Of a stretch of 34,105 nucleotides of DNA, positions 23,842-31,640 are shown piece by piece; the first letter of the stretch is position 1; every line of letters begins with the position of its first letter. The notes under the pieces were generated by a model. It had not been told where the DNA came from and ran no database searches. It saw only the letters and a program-made list of their open reading frames with translations. The DNA is from Flammeovirgaceae bacterium (lineage in GTDB: Bacteria > Bacteroidota > Bacteroidia > Cytophagales > Cyclobacteriaceae). The position numbers and the translations under genes are program-made. The stretch spans positions 1 through 34,105 of the forward strand of contig JAJTHV010000003.1 of the NCBI GenBank assembly GCA_021300095.1. The letters run 5' to 3'.

Positions 23842-24087
23842 GATGTGATAAAATCTAAAGAATAAACTAAAACAATGCTCCCTAAAAAAATAGATTGAGT
23901 ATTTATCTCAATTCTGGTTCTGGTGATGAGGAGCCCTAAAAATGATAACACGCTGACTCAAAATTGAATACCTCTAATATACCGGAATTCGCGTCAAATT
24001 GCTAATTATAGAGGCGAATTGCCAAATCGAAGAGTTGAATAATCATTTTACTCTTTAAACAACAAAACGCCTAAGAAGGTTAGTAAA

Positions 24088-24876
24088 TCAGGCCTCAAAA
24101 TGGTCAATAATGTGTTGGCTGATGATTTTGTAAATCTCCGCTACATTAGGGTCTTCTTTTAGAAAATCCAGATGCTGATCAAGGGTTTCCAAATCGCCTC
24201 GTCTTGCTGGCCCAGTTTGGGCGGATTCGGGACCTATCGCCAAGCTTTTTTGAATGGATTCTGTAATTAAGGGTTTTAACCAATCATATTCCAGACTGTA
24301 CCCTTTCATAATGCCTTTTGAAATGGTGAGCATGTGATTGGTAAAGTTGGATGCAAAAACTGCCGCTACATGCATGGCTTTGCGCTCAGCCGAAGTAATT
24401 TTTCGTACCTGTGGACTGATCGCATTTGCCAGCAATCGAAGAATTTCATCCGTTTCTTCGTTCAGACTTTCTATAAATACTGGGATGCTTTTGAAGTCAA
24501 CTTTCTTTTGTTTGCTAAATGTTTGGAGCGGGTACAGCACGCCTATCAAGGGTGTGGCTGCATATTGTAAATCATTCAACGGCCGACTTCCGGAAGTATG
24601 AATTAAAACTGCTTCATCCGGTAGAATGATTTCACGTGCAATGGTTTCGATCGCGTCATCACTCGCAGCAATGATAAAAATCGATGAAGCGCTGGTAGAA
24701 AAATCCAGTGTTGCTTTTATTTCCGCCTGATACAATTTACTTGTTAATTGTTCCGCATGATGTGGACTGCGACTGTAGACCTCGCGCACGATGAAGCCTG
24801 CATTATCCAATGCCGGTGCCAAATGCCAGGCTAAATTGCCCGAGCCAATAAATGAAATCGATTGCTCTTTACTCAT
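24088..24876 (-). CDS. Rossmann-fold DUF2520 protein, NAD(P)-dependent reductase-like
   Basis: 262 residues. The N-terminal Rossmann domain has 'ISFIGSGNLAWHLAPALDNA' (GxGNxxxH dinucleotide loop), 'VREVYSRSPHHAEQL' and 'IFIIAASDDAIETIA'. A middle segment 'VLIHTSGSRPLNDL' and 'IGVLYPLQTFS' leads into an all-helical C-terminal DUF2520 domain ('ERKAMHVAAVFASNFTNHML', 'TGPARRGDLETLDQHLDFL'). This is the F420/NADP-reductase-like 'Rossmann and DUF2520' family. Some members in other phyla have been linked, as I recall, to ketopantoate reduction (PanG-type), but there are no pantothenate genes here, so the substrate stays open. It is divergently oriented to the CoA-transferase gene across a 154-base gap that must hold both promoters; no clear consensus box was found there. 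Confidence 0.85.
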   Translation of the reverse strand: MSKEQSISFIGSGNLAWHLAPALDNAGFIVREVYSRSPHHAEQLTSKLYQAEIKATLDFSTSASSIFIIAASDDAIETIAREIILPDEAVLIHTSGSRPLNDLQYAATPLIGVLYPLQTFSKQKKVDFKSIPVFIESLNEETDEILRLLANAISPQVRKITSAERKAMHVAAVFASNFTNHMLTISKGIMKGYSLEYDWLKPLITESIQKSLAIGPESAQTGPARRGDLETLDQHLDFLKEDPNVAEIYKIISQHIIDHFEA

Positions 24877-25030
24877 GATGAAATAAAAGTAATTAAATAT
24901 GATGAAAGTCAGGAGATACCAATTACTTGACGTCTATCTTTCGCTCACAAAAAAAGGAAATGTTGTTAACATCAATGCATTTCCAATGTTGAATGTCTAG
25001 ACTAAAGATGAATTTTAAAAGCAAGAGAAT

Positions 25031-26323
25031 ATGAGCCCATTTATTTCCCCGGAAGAAGCCGTTCGATTGATTCAATCAGGTGATCGTGTATTTGTCCATG
25101 GCAGTGCAGCCACACCTAAAATGTTATTAGATGCATTGGCCAAGCGAGCAGATGAACTACGTGGTGTAGAGTTGGTAGCCATTAGCGTGTTGGGCGACCT
25201 GGAAATTACGAATGGCCGTTACCGCGATAGCTTTTATTTCAATTCCCTTTTTGTGTCAGCACCCATCCGCGAAGCCATACACGATGGACGTGGTGACTAC
25301 ATTCCGATTTTTCTCAGTGAAATATCACGGTTATTTGAAAAAAAGATTTTGCCGTTGGATGTGTCATTACTCCATGTATCACCTCCGGATAAACATGGAT
25401 TTTGCTCGCTGGGCACTTCAGTAGATGTGGTGCGCTCTGCAGCAAAATATTCAAAGAAGCTCATAGCTCAAATTAACCCCAACATGCCGCGCACACATGG
25501 CGATGGATTTATTCATGTGAGCCGTTTTGATGCCATGGTAGAATGTACCGATCAATTACCGCAAGTTTCGTATACCAGTCAATTGACGGCTGAAGATATA
25601 ACCATTGGCAAACATGTGGCCTCTTTGGTGGAAGATCGCTCCACGCTTCAAATGGGTATTGGTTCTATTCCCGATGCGGCTTTGTTAGCGATGGGGCACT
25701 GCAAAGATTTAGGCATTCACACCGAAATGTTTTCGGATGGCGTGATGGAGTTGATTAAACAAGGTGTGATTACGAACGCCTATAAAAAGAAACATCCCGG
25801 CAAGGTGGTTTCCGGCTTTACGATTGGCTCGAAGAAGTTATACGATTTCTTAGATGACAATCCACAGTTTGCATTTTTGGAAGCAAGTTATGTCAATGAT
25901 ACGCGTGTCATTCGGGCAAACCCCAAAGTGGTTGCTATCAATAGTGCGATTGAAGTAGATATTACCGGACAAGTATGTGCTGACTCGATTGGTACGTATC
26001 AATATTCTGGTGTGGGTGGACAGATGGATTTTATCCGCGGAGCGGCTTTGTCTGATGGAGGTAAACCGATTATTGCGTTGATTTCGGCTACAAAGAAAGG
26101 AGTTTCTAAAATTGTGCCCGAAGTAAAATCGGGAGCGGGCATTGTAACCACACGCGCACATATGCACTACTTGGTGACGGAGTTTGGAACAGCCTACCTC
26201 TACGGAAAAAACCTACGCCAGCGTGCGTATGAAATTTTGAAAGTAGCGCATCCGGATCATCAGGATAATCTGGAGAAGGAAATCATCAAGCGATTTGGCA
26301 GCAGAATACATCCGGTAGCTTAA
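25031..26323 (+). CDS. Acetyl-CoA hydrolase/transferase family CoA-transferase
   Basis: 430 residues, typical for the 4-hydroxybutyrate/acetate CoA-transferase group. The N-terminal domain has 'IQSGDRVFVHGSAATPKML' and 'HVSPPDKHGFCSLGTSVDVV'. The C-terminal domain has 'LQMGIGSIPDAALLAM', then 'GIHTEMFSDGVMEL' with the predicted catalytic Glu 232, which forms the glutamyl-CoA thioester, and 'YSGVGGQMDFIRGAALSDGG', the CoA-site glycine motif. It swaps CoA between an acyl-CoA and a free acid such as acetate, propionate or 4-hydroxybutyrate in the cytoplasm. Which acids are used cannot be read from the sequence. It stands alone on the + strand, divergent from the DUF2520 gene and convergent with the cysteine desulfurase gene. 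Confidence 0.9.
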   Translation: MSPFISPEEAVRLIQSGDRVFVHGSAATPKMLLDALAKRADELRGVELVAISVLGDLEITNGRYRDSFYFNSLFVSAPIREAIHDGRGDYIPIFLSEISRLFEKKILPLDVSLLHVSPPDKHGFCSLGTSVDVVRSAAKYSKKLIAQINPNMPRTHGDGFIHVSRFDAMVECTDQLPQVSYTSQLTAEDITIGKHVASLVEDRSTLQMGIGSIPDAALLAMGHCKDLGIHTEMFSDGVMELIKQGVITNAYKKKHPGKVVSGFTIGSKKLYDFLDDNPQFAFLEASYVNDTRVIRANPKVVAINSAIEVDITGQVCADSIGTYQYSGVGGQMDFIRGAALSDGGKPIIALISATKKGVSKIVPEVKSGAGIVTTRAHMHYLVTEFGTAYLYGKNLRQRAYEILKVAHPDHQDNLEKEIIKRFGSRIHPVA

Positions 26324-26386
26324 ACCCAAATTGTTCAAGGAAACAAATTGAATCAACCAAATGACGAATCCTTCGGATTGTCAGGG

Positions 26387-27526
26387 TCAAACCGCTACTC
26401 GGCAAATTTCAGCCAGCTTGCTGACTACATGATCAATTTCTTGTATCGTGTTGTATTTGCTGAAGGAAAAGCGAACGGCACCTCTTTTTGAATTGGGATA
26501 CAAAGCGCCAAGCACATGCGATCCGGTGGATGCACCACTTGAGCAAGCGCTTCCGCCAGAAGCGGAAATTCCCTGCAGATCTAAATTGAAAAGCAGCATA
26601 TCGTTTTCTTCCGATTCCGGAAGGCTAACGTTGAGAACGGTGTACAAGCTTTTTTGAAGATTAGAAGAGTCACCATTAAAACTCACATCAGGTATGGCTT
26701 CTGTCAGTTTAGCTGCCATGTGTGCTTTTATTTTTTTGATGTGGCTTTCGTGCTCATCCATTTCACGGTAGCAGATTTCCAATGCTTTCGCGAGGCCGAT
26801 AATGCCATACACATTTTCAGTGCCACCGCGCATGTTGCGCTCTTGCGCGCCACCGTGAATGAGCGAATGAATTTTTTTGTCTTTGTTGATGTACATGAAT
26901 CCTACGCCCTTGGGGCCATGAAACTTGTGAGCAGCTGCCGTGAGGCCATGCACTTTTAGTTTTTTCAAATCATGGCGATAATGCCCCATGGTTTGAACTG
27001 TGTCGGATTGGAAGTAGGCCTGATACTGCTGACAAAGTTCGCCCACACGCTCCATATCAAGCAAATTGCCGATTTCGTTGTTGGCATGCATCAACGAAAC
27101 CAATGCTTGCGGATATGCCTTGAGCAATTCTTCTAAATGAATGTAGTCTACATGCCCTTTTTCATCAAGGCGCACATGATGCAGTTTTATTTTTCCTTCA
27201 CGCTCCAGCGTTTCTAGTGTGTGGGTGACTGCGTGGTGTTCGATGGGAGAGGAGATGGCATGTTTTAATTGATAGGTGTCGATGCTGCAACGCAGCAATG
27301 TATTATCGGCTTCGGTGCCACCGGACGTGAAGATGATTTCTCCAGGCGTACAATTCAAGAGTTCCGCTACTTTTTTTCGTGCTGACTCGATGGCTGCCCG
27401 CACTTTGCGCCCGTGTGCATGGGTAGATGAAGGATTGCCAAAGTCTTCGAGCATGAATGGTTTCATCGCCTCAAATACTTCAGAGTCGAGGGGCGTGGTG
27501 GCTGCGTTGTCTAGGTAAACTCTCAT
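26387..27526 (-). CDS. Cysteine desulfurase, NifS/IscS family
   Basis: 379 residues, the normal length. PLP-enzyme features: the N-terminal 'YLDNAATTPL', 'TSGGTEADN' with the cofactor-stacking 'SPIEHHAVTHTLE', the Schiff-base Lys 201 in 'TAAAHKFHGPKGVGF', 'RGGTENVYGIIG', and the catalytic Cys 328 in the loop 'SGGSACSSGASTGSHVL'. That short Cys loop is the group I (IscS/NifS) form. It takes sulfur from cysteine for Fe-S clusters, tRNA thiolation or cofactors. No iscU or sufBCD genes are adjacent. It starts 27 bases downstream of the ParE-type toxin gene on the same strand, so it may be co-transcribed with the toxin-antitoxin pair and glmM. I leave the symbol blank because iscS, nifS and other paralogs cannot be told apart here. 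Confidence 0.93.
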   Translation of the reverse strand: MRVYLDNAATTPLDSEVFEAMKPFMLEDFGNPSSTHAHGRKVRAAIESARKKVAELLNCTPGEIIFTSGGTEADNTLLRCSIDTYQLKHAISSPIEHHAVTHTLETLEREGKIKLHHVRLDEKGHVDYIHLEELLKAYPQALVSLMHANNEIGNLLDMERVGELCQQYQAYFQSDTVQTMGHYRHDLKKLKVHGLTAAAHKFHGPKGVGFMYINKDKKIHSLIHGGAQERNMRGGTENVYGIIGLAKALEICYREMDEHESHIKKIKAHMAAKLTEAIPDVSFNGDSSNLQKSLYTVLNVSLPESEENDMLLFNLDLQGISASGGSACSSGASTGSHVLGALYPNSKRGAVRFSFSKYNTIQEIDHVVSKLAEICRVAV

Positions 27527-27553
27527 TTTGTTTCAAAATATATGTGCCTAATC

Positions 27554-27868
27554 TCATTCAATCTTTTCGATTCCTTTTGGGTCTTTACTCGTATGCATGA
27601 ACCGAATGATTGTCACCTCATTCTCCGATACTTTGTATATGATCTTATAGTGCCATTGAACCACTGACCGATAGTTCCCTTTCTTCTCTGACAGAAAATG
27701 CTCTTTTGAGAACCTTTCTGGCAAATTTTTTAGGCTCTTTGCTACTTCTATTAATTTTTTTTGAACTTTTATGGCTGCGGAAGGAGAGTCTGTTTTGATG
27801 TATTCAAAAATCTCACGAAGAGATTCCTTTGCAATCGGTGGGATAATTACCCGATAATATTTTTTCAT
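27554..27868 (-). CDS. ParE/RelE-family toxin
   Basis: 104 residues. It has the RelE/ParE fold pattern: an N-terminal beta strand 'YRVIIPPIAKESLREIFEYI', two helices with 'AAIKVQKKLIEVAKSLKNLP', then strands 'NYRSVVQWHYKIIYKVSENE' and 'VTIIRFMHTSKDPKGIEKI', ending with the conserved 'HTSKDP' block. The 'DSPSAAIK' helix favours ParE (gyrase poison) over RelE ribosome-dependent RNases, but activity cannot be fixed by sequence. It overlaps the upstream antitoxin gene by 4 bases (27865-27868, ATGA), a standard translational coupling. It appears intact, with no broken motif. Confidence 0.88.
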   Translation of the reverse strand: MKKYYRVIIPPIAKESLREIFEYIKTDSPSAAIKVQKKLIEVAKSLKNLPERFSKEHFLSEKKGNYRSVVQWHYKIIYKVSENEVTIIRFMHTSKDPKGIEKIE

Positions 27869-28119
27869 CTCCAGCTTTCTGCCTCTTTCTCCAGTTCTTC
27901 AATAGTTTGGTACTTCCCCATGGCAACCTCATCCTCTGCCTGCTCTATCATTTTAATAAAATCTTTTTGAGTTATGGCTTTACCATTGGCTTCATAGCCT
28001 ACCACAGGATTGCTTACACCGCGCAATAAATCTCGTACTTGGTCAATGATAGTAGTATCATCTACATGAAGTAACTGTTCTATCAGAATAAGTTTTTGTG
28101 TTTGAATGTCCATCTTCAA
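27865..28119 (-). CDS. Antitoxin partner of the ParE-like toxin
   Basis: 84 residues (82 if the second Met at 28113 is used). The N-terminal helices 'QTQKLILIEQLLHVDDTTII' and a 'DQVRDLLRG' segment are followed by a linker 'GYEANGKAITQKDF' and an acidic C-terminal helix 'EDEVAMGKYQTIEELEKEAE', the toxin-wrapping element typical of Bacteroidota addiction modules. DNA binding and autoregulation are expected of the family. No inverted repeat operator stands out in the 43-base gap to glmM, so the pair may rely on transcription from glmM. The order antitoxin then toxin with a 4-base overlap is canonical. Confidence 0.85.
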   Translation of the reverse strand: MKMDIQTQKLILIEQLLHVDDTTIIDQVRDLLRGVSNPVVGYEANGKAITQKDFIKMIEQAEDEVAMGKYQTIEELEKEAESWR

Positions 28120-28162
28120 ATAAATTTAGTAATCAAATCGTAGAAATCCAATCTGGTTTCCA

Positions 28163-29551
28163 TCATCCGGCAATCACTTGTTTGATATCTTCGATAATCC
28201 GTTTTGCCAAAGCATCTGCTTTCTTTTCGTTTTGTGATTCGGCATAGATCCGGATAATAGGTTCGGTGTTTGACTTGCGTAGGTGTACCCACTCTTTTTC
28301 TGTTTCGAAGTCAATTTTCACGCCATCGGCAGTGTTGATTTTTTCAGATGCGTATTTGGCTTTTACTTTTTCCAGCACTTCATCTACGTTGATTTGTGGC
28401 GTCAACTCAATTTTGTTTTTCGAAATGAAATAGCTCGGGTATGTTTTGCGCAACTCCGAAACTTTGAGTTTCGATTTGGCCAAATGCGTTAAGAACAACG
28501 CAATGCCCATTAGCGCATCGCGGCCATAGTGAAGCTCCGGAAAAATAACACCACCATTGCCTTCGCCTCCGATTACGGCTTTCGTTTGTTTCATGGCGGT
28601 AACCACATTTACTTCGCCAACTGAAGCAGCCGTGTAAATGCCTTTGGCGTTTTCAGTTACATCGCGCAAGGCGCGTGTGGATGAAAGGTTCGACACCGTG
28701 TTGCCTTTGCGCTTGCTGAGCACATAGTCCGCAACTGCTACCAGCGTGTATTCTTCGCCAAAAGGTTTTCCGTCTTCTTGAATCAACGCCAACCGATCTA
28801 CATCCGGGTCGACCACAATGCCTAAGTGGCACTTTTCATTTTTTACGGTCTTGCAAATGGCTTTGATATTTTCGGGAAGCGGCTCCGGATTGTGCGGAAA
28901 CTTGCCGGTTGGTTCGCAGTAGAGTTTTATAATCTTTTTTACGCCCAGTGCTTTCAATAGTTCTGGAACAGAAATGCCTCCCGTAGAATTAACGGCATCA
29001 ATAGCTATTTTAAAGTTGGCTTTTTGAATGGCTTTTACATCGACTAATTTATTTTTTAGAATTAATTCGATGTGCTTTTTTATATATGTCGTTTTCTTTT
29101 CGTAGCGACCTAATTTTTCTACGGGCGCGAATTCAAAATTTTCGGTTTGTGCAATTTGTAAGACCAGCGCGCCATCTTCAGCCGAAATAAACTCACCTTT
29201 TTCGTTGAGCAGCTTGAGCGCATTCCACTGAATGGGATTGTGGCTGGCAGTGAGGATAATACCTCCGCCCGCTTTTTCCAGCGGCACGGCAATTTCTACA
29301 GTAGGTGTTGTGGACAGTCCCAGGTCGATCACGTCTAAACCCAACCCTTGCAGCGTAGAGCAAACCAGCGTGCTCACCATTTCACCGGATATGCGCGCAT
29401 CGCGACCAATCACTATTTTTTTGCCTTGCCGGGATTTTACCCACGAGCCGAATGCAGCCGCAAATTTTACACAATCAACAGGGGTAAGGGCATCGCCTGG
29501 TTTTCCACCGATGGTTCCACGAATGCCGGAGATAGATTTAATGAGGGTCAT
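28163..29551 (-). CDS. glmM: Phosphoglucosamine mutase / phosphohexomutase
   Basis: 462 residues of the alpha-D-phosphohexomutase family. All four site motifs are visible: the catalytic phosphoserine loop 'ILTASHNPIQWNALK' with Ser 103, the Mg-binding loop 'VVDPDVDRLAL', the sugar-binding 'GGEGNGGVIFPE', and the phosphate-binding 'RKSNTEPIIRIYAES'. Bacteroidota proteins of this type are usually assigned to GlmM (glucosamine 6-phosphate to 1-phosphate for UDP-GlcNAc), although the 'SHNPIQWNALK' text is also compatible with phosphomannomutase or phosphoglucomutase use. It is the first gene of a - strand run with the antitoxin, toxin and cysteine desulfurase genes (gaps 43, overlap, 27 bases). 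It is divergent to the HicB-like gene over 109 bases that include a palindrome. Confidence 0.88.
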   Translation of the reverse strand: MTLIKSISGIRGTIGGKPGDALTPVDCVKFAAAFGSWVKSRQGKKIVIGRDARISGEMVSTLVCSTLQGLGLDVIDLGLSTTPTVEIAVPLEKAGGGIILTASHNPIQWNALKLLNEKGEFISAEDGALVLQIAQTENFEFAPVEKLGRYEKKTTYIKKHIELILKNKLVDVKAIQKANFKIAIDAVNSTGGISVPELLKALGVKKIIKLYCEPTGKFPHNPEPLPENIKAICKTVKNEKCHLGIVVDPDVDRLALIQEDGKPFGEEYTLVAVADYVLSKRKGNTVSNLSSTRALRDVTENAKGIYTAASVGEVNVVTAMKQTKAVIGGEGNGGVIFPELHYGRDALMGIALFLTHLAKSKLKVSELRKTYPSYFISKNKIELTPQINVDEVLEKVKAKYASEKINTADGVKIDFETEKEWVHLRKSNTEPIIRIYAESQNEKKADALAKRIIEDIKQVIAG

Positions 29552-29610
29552 TTTTCAAATTAAGATGCGAATTTATGCAAAATTAATTTTGCGTTTTGGG
29601 TATATAATTA

Positions 29611-29628
29611 TTTACCTTAAATGGTAAA
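29611..29628. promoter_or_regulatory. Palindrome TTTACC-N6-GGTAAA between glmM and hicB-like gene
   Basis: Perfect 6-bp inverted arms lie 33 bases ahead of the HicB-like ATG and 60 bases ahead of the glmM ATG, next to a TATATAAT stretch. The location fits an autoregulatory operator for the HTH-bearing HicB-like protein, possibly also touching glmM expression. Confidence 0.45.
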
Positions 29629-29660
29629 GATTAACCAGATAGGACTTAGAAAATGATGGT

Positions 29661-30059
29661 ATGGTAAAATCAATTTTGAAGAAGAAAGTATCTGCCAAAG
29701 TAGAGAAAACGAAGACTGGATTTTCAGCGTATGCGGTGTACTATCCTGTTTTTACGACTGGTAAAACATATTCGGAGCTTTCTAAAAATATCGTAGAAGC
29801 TTTGAACTTGCATTTTGAGGATGACGGAATAAGTCTGGAGCAAAAAGATATCAAACTCGAAGTTGAGTTGAAGCAGTTTTTTCAATTTTACCGGGTAATC
29901 AATGCTAAGTTTTTGGCTGATCGGATTGCCATGAACCCAACGTTGTTGTCGCACTATGTTCAGGGCAGAAAGAAACCATCTCTAGTGCAAACGGAAAAGA
30001 TTTTAAAGGGAATACATGAAATAGGTAAGGAGTTATCTGAACTAAATCTTACTTCTTAA
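29661..30059 (+). CDS. HicB-like protein with C-terminal HTH, no HicA partner
   Basis: 132 residues. The N-terminal half is the RNase-H-like HicB fold ('SAKVEKTKTGFSAYAVYYPV', 'GKTYSELSKNIVEALNLHFE'), and the C-terminal half an XRE-type helix-turn-helix ('NAKFLADRIAMNPTLLSHYV' then 'QGRKKPSLVQTEKILKGIHE'). This combination is frequent in Bacteroidota, usually annotated as a HicB-family antitoxin. A HicA toxin of about 60 residues should lie beside it, but neither flank encodes one: upstream is only the 109-base divergent gap and downstream a convergent unrelated gene. It is therefore an orphan and perhaps a transcription regulator. A TTTACC-N6-GGTAAA palindrome upstream is a likely operator. 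The 3' end overlaps the convergent 30049-30276 gene by 11 bases. Confidence 0.82.
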   Translation: MVKSILKKKVSAKVEKTKTGFSAYAVYYPVFTTGKTYSELSKNIVEALNLHFEDDGISLEQKDIKLEVELKQFFQFYRVINAKFLADRIAMNPTLLSHYVQGRKKPSLVQTEKILKGIHEIGKELSELNLTS

Positions 30060-30276
30060 TAGCTGGCAATTCGGCTGCTTTTTCAGGATCGCCACAGGCT
30101 TCTCCAGCACCTACCACTTTGCCGCAATAGCCACAGGTAATTCCTTCTTTGGCCAGAAAGGGGCTTTGGGTGGCGCAGGTGCCTCTGAACTCGCCATTTT
30201 TAATAAACAACAAACGCACCGACATTAAAATGAAGAAGAGTGCGAAAATGCCAAGGGTAAGAAGAAAAACTGCCAT
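30049..30276 (-). CDS. Small membrane-anchored protein with cysteine motif
   Basis: 75 residues: one N-terminal membrane helix (MAVFLLTLGIFALFFILMSV), a short basic turn, then a small domain with 'CATQSPFLAKEGITCGYCGK' and a later Cys ('GEACGDP'). Four cysteines (two in a CxxC) suggest a metal- or disulfide-stabilised knuckle. I believe similar 'membrane or secreted' small proteins are conserved across Bacteroidota, but function is unknown. No operon partner: it is convergent with the HicB-like gene (11-base overlap), and upstream lies the REP-like and 30-bp repeat region. Confidence 0.72.
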   Translation of the reverse strand: MAVFLLTLGIFALFFILMSVRLLFIKNGEFRGTCATQSPFLAKEGITCGYCGKVVGAGEACGDPEKAAELPAIKK

Positions 30277-30399
30277 GTCGATAGTTGTTTACGGTATGTG
30301 AATGACGAATTTTACAGCGTGTGCAAAGATAACCAAAGATTGATTGATTTAGTTTGCGAGGTGACTGGGAGTTTGGCACGCAGGTAGTAAAGTGGCACG

Positions 30400-30434
30400 C
30401 ACTGCGGCCGGGATGGAAGCGGCACCCCGCAGTG
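30400..30434. repeat. REP-like GC-rich hairpin
   Basis: CACTGCGG (30400-30407) and CCGCAGTG (30427-30434) are perfect inverted arms around a 19-base loop holding CCGGGATGGAAGCGG. TGGCACG motifs flank it (30374, 30393, 30455). The sequence resembles short mobile hairpin elements I remember from other Bacteroidota intergenic regions. The surrounding 30277-30720 (444 bases) holds no gene, only this element and the 30-bp array. Confidence 0.5.
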
Positions 30435-30494
30435 GCGCTGGCATGTGAGTTGGCACGAGGAGTATAGCGAACAGCCCGAAAGCCGCCCTCCTCC

Positions 30495-30668
30495 GATAAA
30501 TCTTCGGAGGGCGAGCCCTTCTTTGATAAATCTTCGGAGGGCGAGCCCTTCTTTGATAAATCTTCGGGGGACGAGCCCTTCTTCGATAGATCTTTGGGGG
30601 ACGAGCCCTTCTTCGATAAATTTTCGGAGAGCGAGCCCTCCTCCGATAAATCTTCGGAGGGCGAGCCG
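30495..30668. repeat. Array of six 30-bp repeats with internal inverted arms
   Basis: GATAAATCTTCGGAGGGCGA followed by GCCCTTCTTT recurs exactly every 30 bases at 30495, 30525, 30555, 30585, 30615 and 30645. Each unit can fold through CTCCGA/TCGGAG or GGGC-GA-GCCC type arms. Copies differ by few substitutions and there are no indels. The array ends about 50 bases before mazG. Ten-residue periodic ORFs on both strands are by-products of the period being a multiple of three. Confidence 0.9.
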
Positions 30669-30720
30669 CCAAAGAAAAATAAAGAGACCATCTTGTAATA
30701 AAAACCAAACGATTGATTGA

Positions 30721-31533
30721 ATGAAGAAGCCTTACTCTACTCCGGATTTGCAGCGCGAGGAAAAACTAAAAGCATTTGACCGACTGCTGACGGTGATGAA
30801 CGAATTGCGTGAAAATTGTCCGTGGGATAAAAAGCAAACGCTCGAAACGCTGCGCCACCTGACGATTGAGGAAACGTATGAACTATCAGACGCGATTTTG
30901 GAAGGCAACTTGCAGGAGGTAAAAAAGGAGTTGGGTGATTTGATGCTGCACCTCACGTTTTATGCGCGCATCGGCTCGGAGTTAAAGGCATTTGATATGA
31001 CGGACGTGCTCAATGGCATTTGCGATAAACTGATTGAGCGACATCCGCATGTGTATGGCGATGTATCGGCCGAGGATGAAAAAACGGTGAAGGAGAATTG
31101 GGAGAAAATCAAATTGCGCACGGGGAACAAGTCGGTGTTGGAGGGTGTACCTAAATCGTTGCCGGCATTGGTGAAGGCGATTCGCATACAAGATAAGGCG
31201 CGAGGCGTGGGTTTTGACTGGGAGCGCAAGGAGCAGGTGTGGGAAAAGGTGGAGGAGGAGATGGGCGAATTTAAAAATGAGTTTAATGCGGCCACCGGCC
31301 AGCCCATTGACCACCAAAAGGCGATGGCTGAGTTTGGCGACTTGTTGTTTTCGCTGGTGAACTATGCCCGCTTTATCAATATTGACCCGGAGGAGGCGCT
31401 GGAGCGCACGAACAAAAAATTTATTAAGCGTTTTCAGTTTTTAGAAACCGAATCGGCCAAAGACGGCAAGAAGATGGGCGAAATGACTCTGGCGGAGATG
31501 GATGTGTATTGGAATAGGGCTAAGGAGGTTTGA
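30721..31533 (+). CDS. mazG: Nucleoside triphosphate pyrophosphohydrolase MazG
   Basis: 270 residues, the usual length for two-domain MazG. The N-terminal MazG fold has 'NCPWDKKQTLETLRHLTIEE' continuing to the metal motif EETYE...ELGDLMLH (EExxE with ExxD). The C-terminal repeat has 'KVEEEMGEFKNEF' and 'AMAEFGDLLFSLVNYARF'. It hydrolyses NTPs or dNTPs to NMP and pyrophosphate and clears non-canonical or excess nucleotides; it is a house-cleaning enzyme in the cytoplasm. The gene is more GC-rich than the hip genes that follow at once (first operator 5 bases after the mazG stop). The nearest upstream feature is the 30-bp hairpin array, which separates it from any upstream gene. Confidence 0.95.
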   Translation: MKKPYSTPDLQREEKLKAFDRLLTVMNELRENCPWDKKQTLETLRHLTIEETYELSDAILEGNLQEVKKELGDLMLHLTFYARIGSELKAFDMTDVLNGICDKLIERHPHVYGDVSAEDEKTVKENWEKIKLRTGNKSVLEGVPKSLPALVKAIRIQDKARGVGFDWERKEQVWEKVEEEMGEFKNEFNAATGQPIDHQKAMAEFGDLLFSLVNYARFINIDPEEALERTNKKFIKRFQFLETESAKDGKKMGEMTLAEMDVYWNRAKEV

Positions 31534-31538
31534 TTTTT

Positions 31539-31637
31539 TATACCCGATCGGGTGTAATTATGGTTTAAGTTATCTTTTTATACCATATCGGGTATAATTG
31601 ATACTAATTTTTTTTATATTGCACCCGAAAGGGTATA
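31539..31637 (+). promoter_or_regulatory. Three operators ahead of hipB
   Basis: TATACCCGATCGGGTGTA (31539-31556), TATACCATATCGGGTATA (31579-31596) and TGCACCCGAAAGGGTATA (31620-31637) share the palindromic form TATACCC-N4-GGGTATA. Start-to-start spacing is 40 and 41 bases, about four helical turns, so the three sites should lie near one face. The third ends 3 bases before the hipB ATG. The form is akin to the TATCC-N8-GGATA operators I recall for E. coli HipB. A TATCTTTT (31571-31578) is a poor -7 candidate. Confidence 0.85.
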
Positions 31638-31640
31638 AAA

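Noticed and set aside
26345-26375. Small AATCC-TTC-GGATT hairpin between the convergent CoA-transferase and desulfurase genes as a terminator
   Set aside because: Five-base stem, no T-run; too weak to call.
30439-30455. Sigma-54-like promoter (TGGCATGTGAGTTGG) ahead of mazG
   Set aside because: The -12 GC is replaced by GG, it lies more than 250 bases from mazG inside a repeat-rich zone, and several other TGGCACG motifs nearby are clearly part of inverted repeats.
30495-30668. Possible CRISPR array
   Set aside because: Units are directly adjacent with no unique spacers and no cas genes nearby; it is a tandem repeat.
30200-30708. Open frames with ten-residue repeats on both strands
   Set aside because: By-products of the 30-bp hairpin array; no start context and conflicting frames on both strands.
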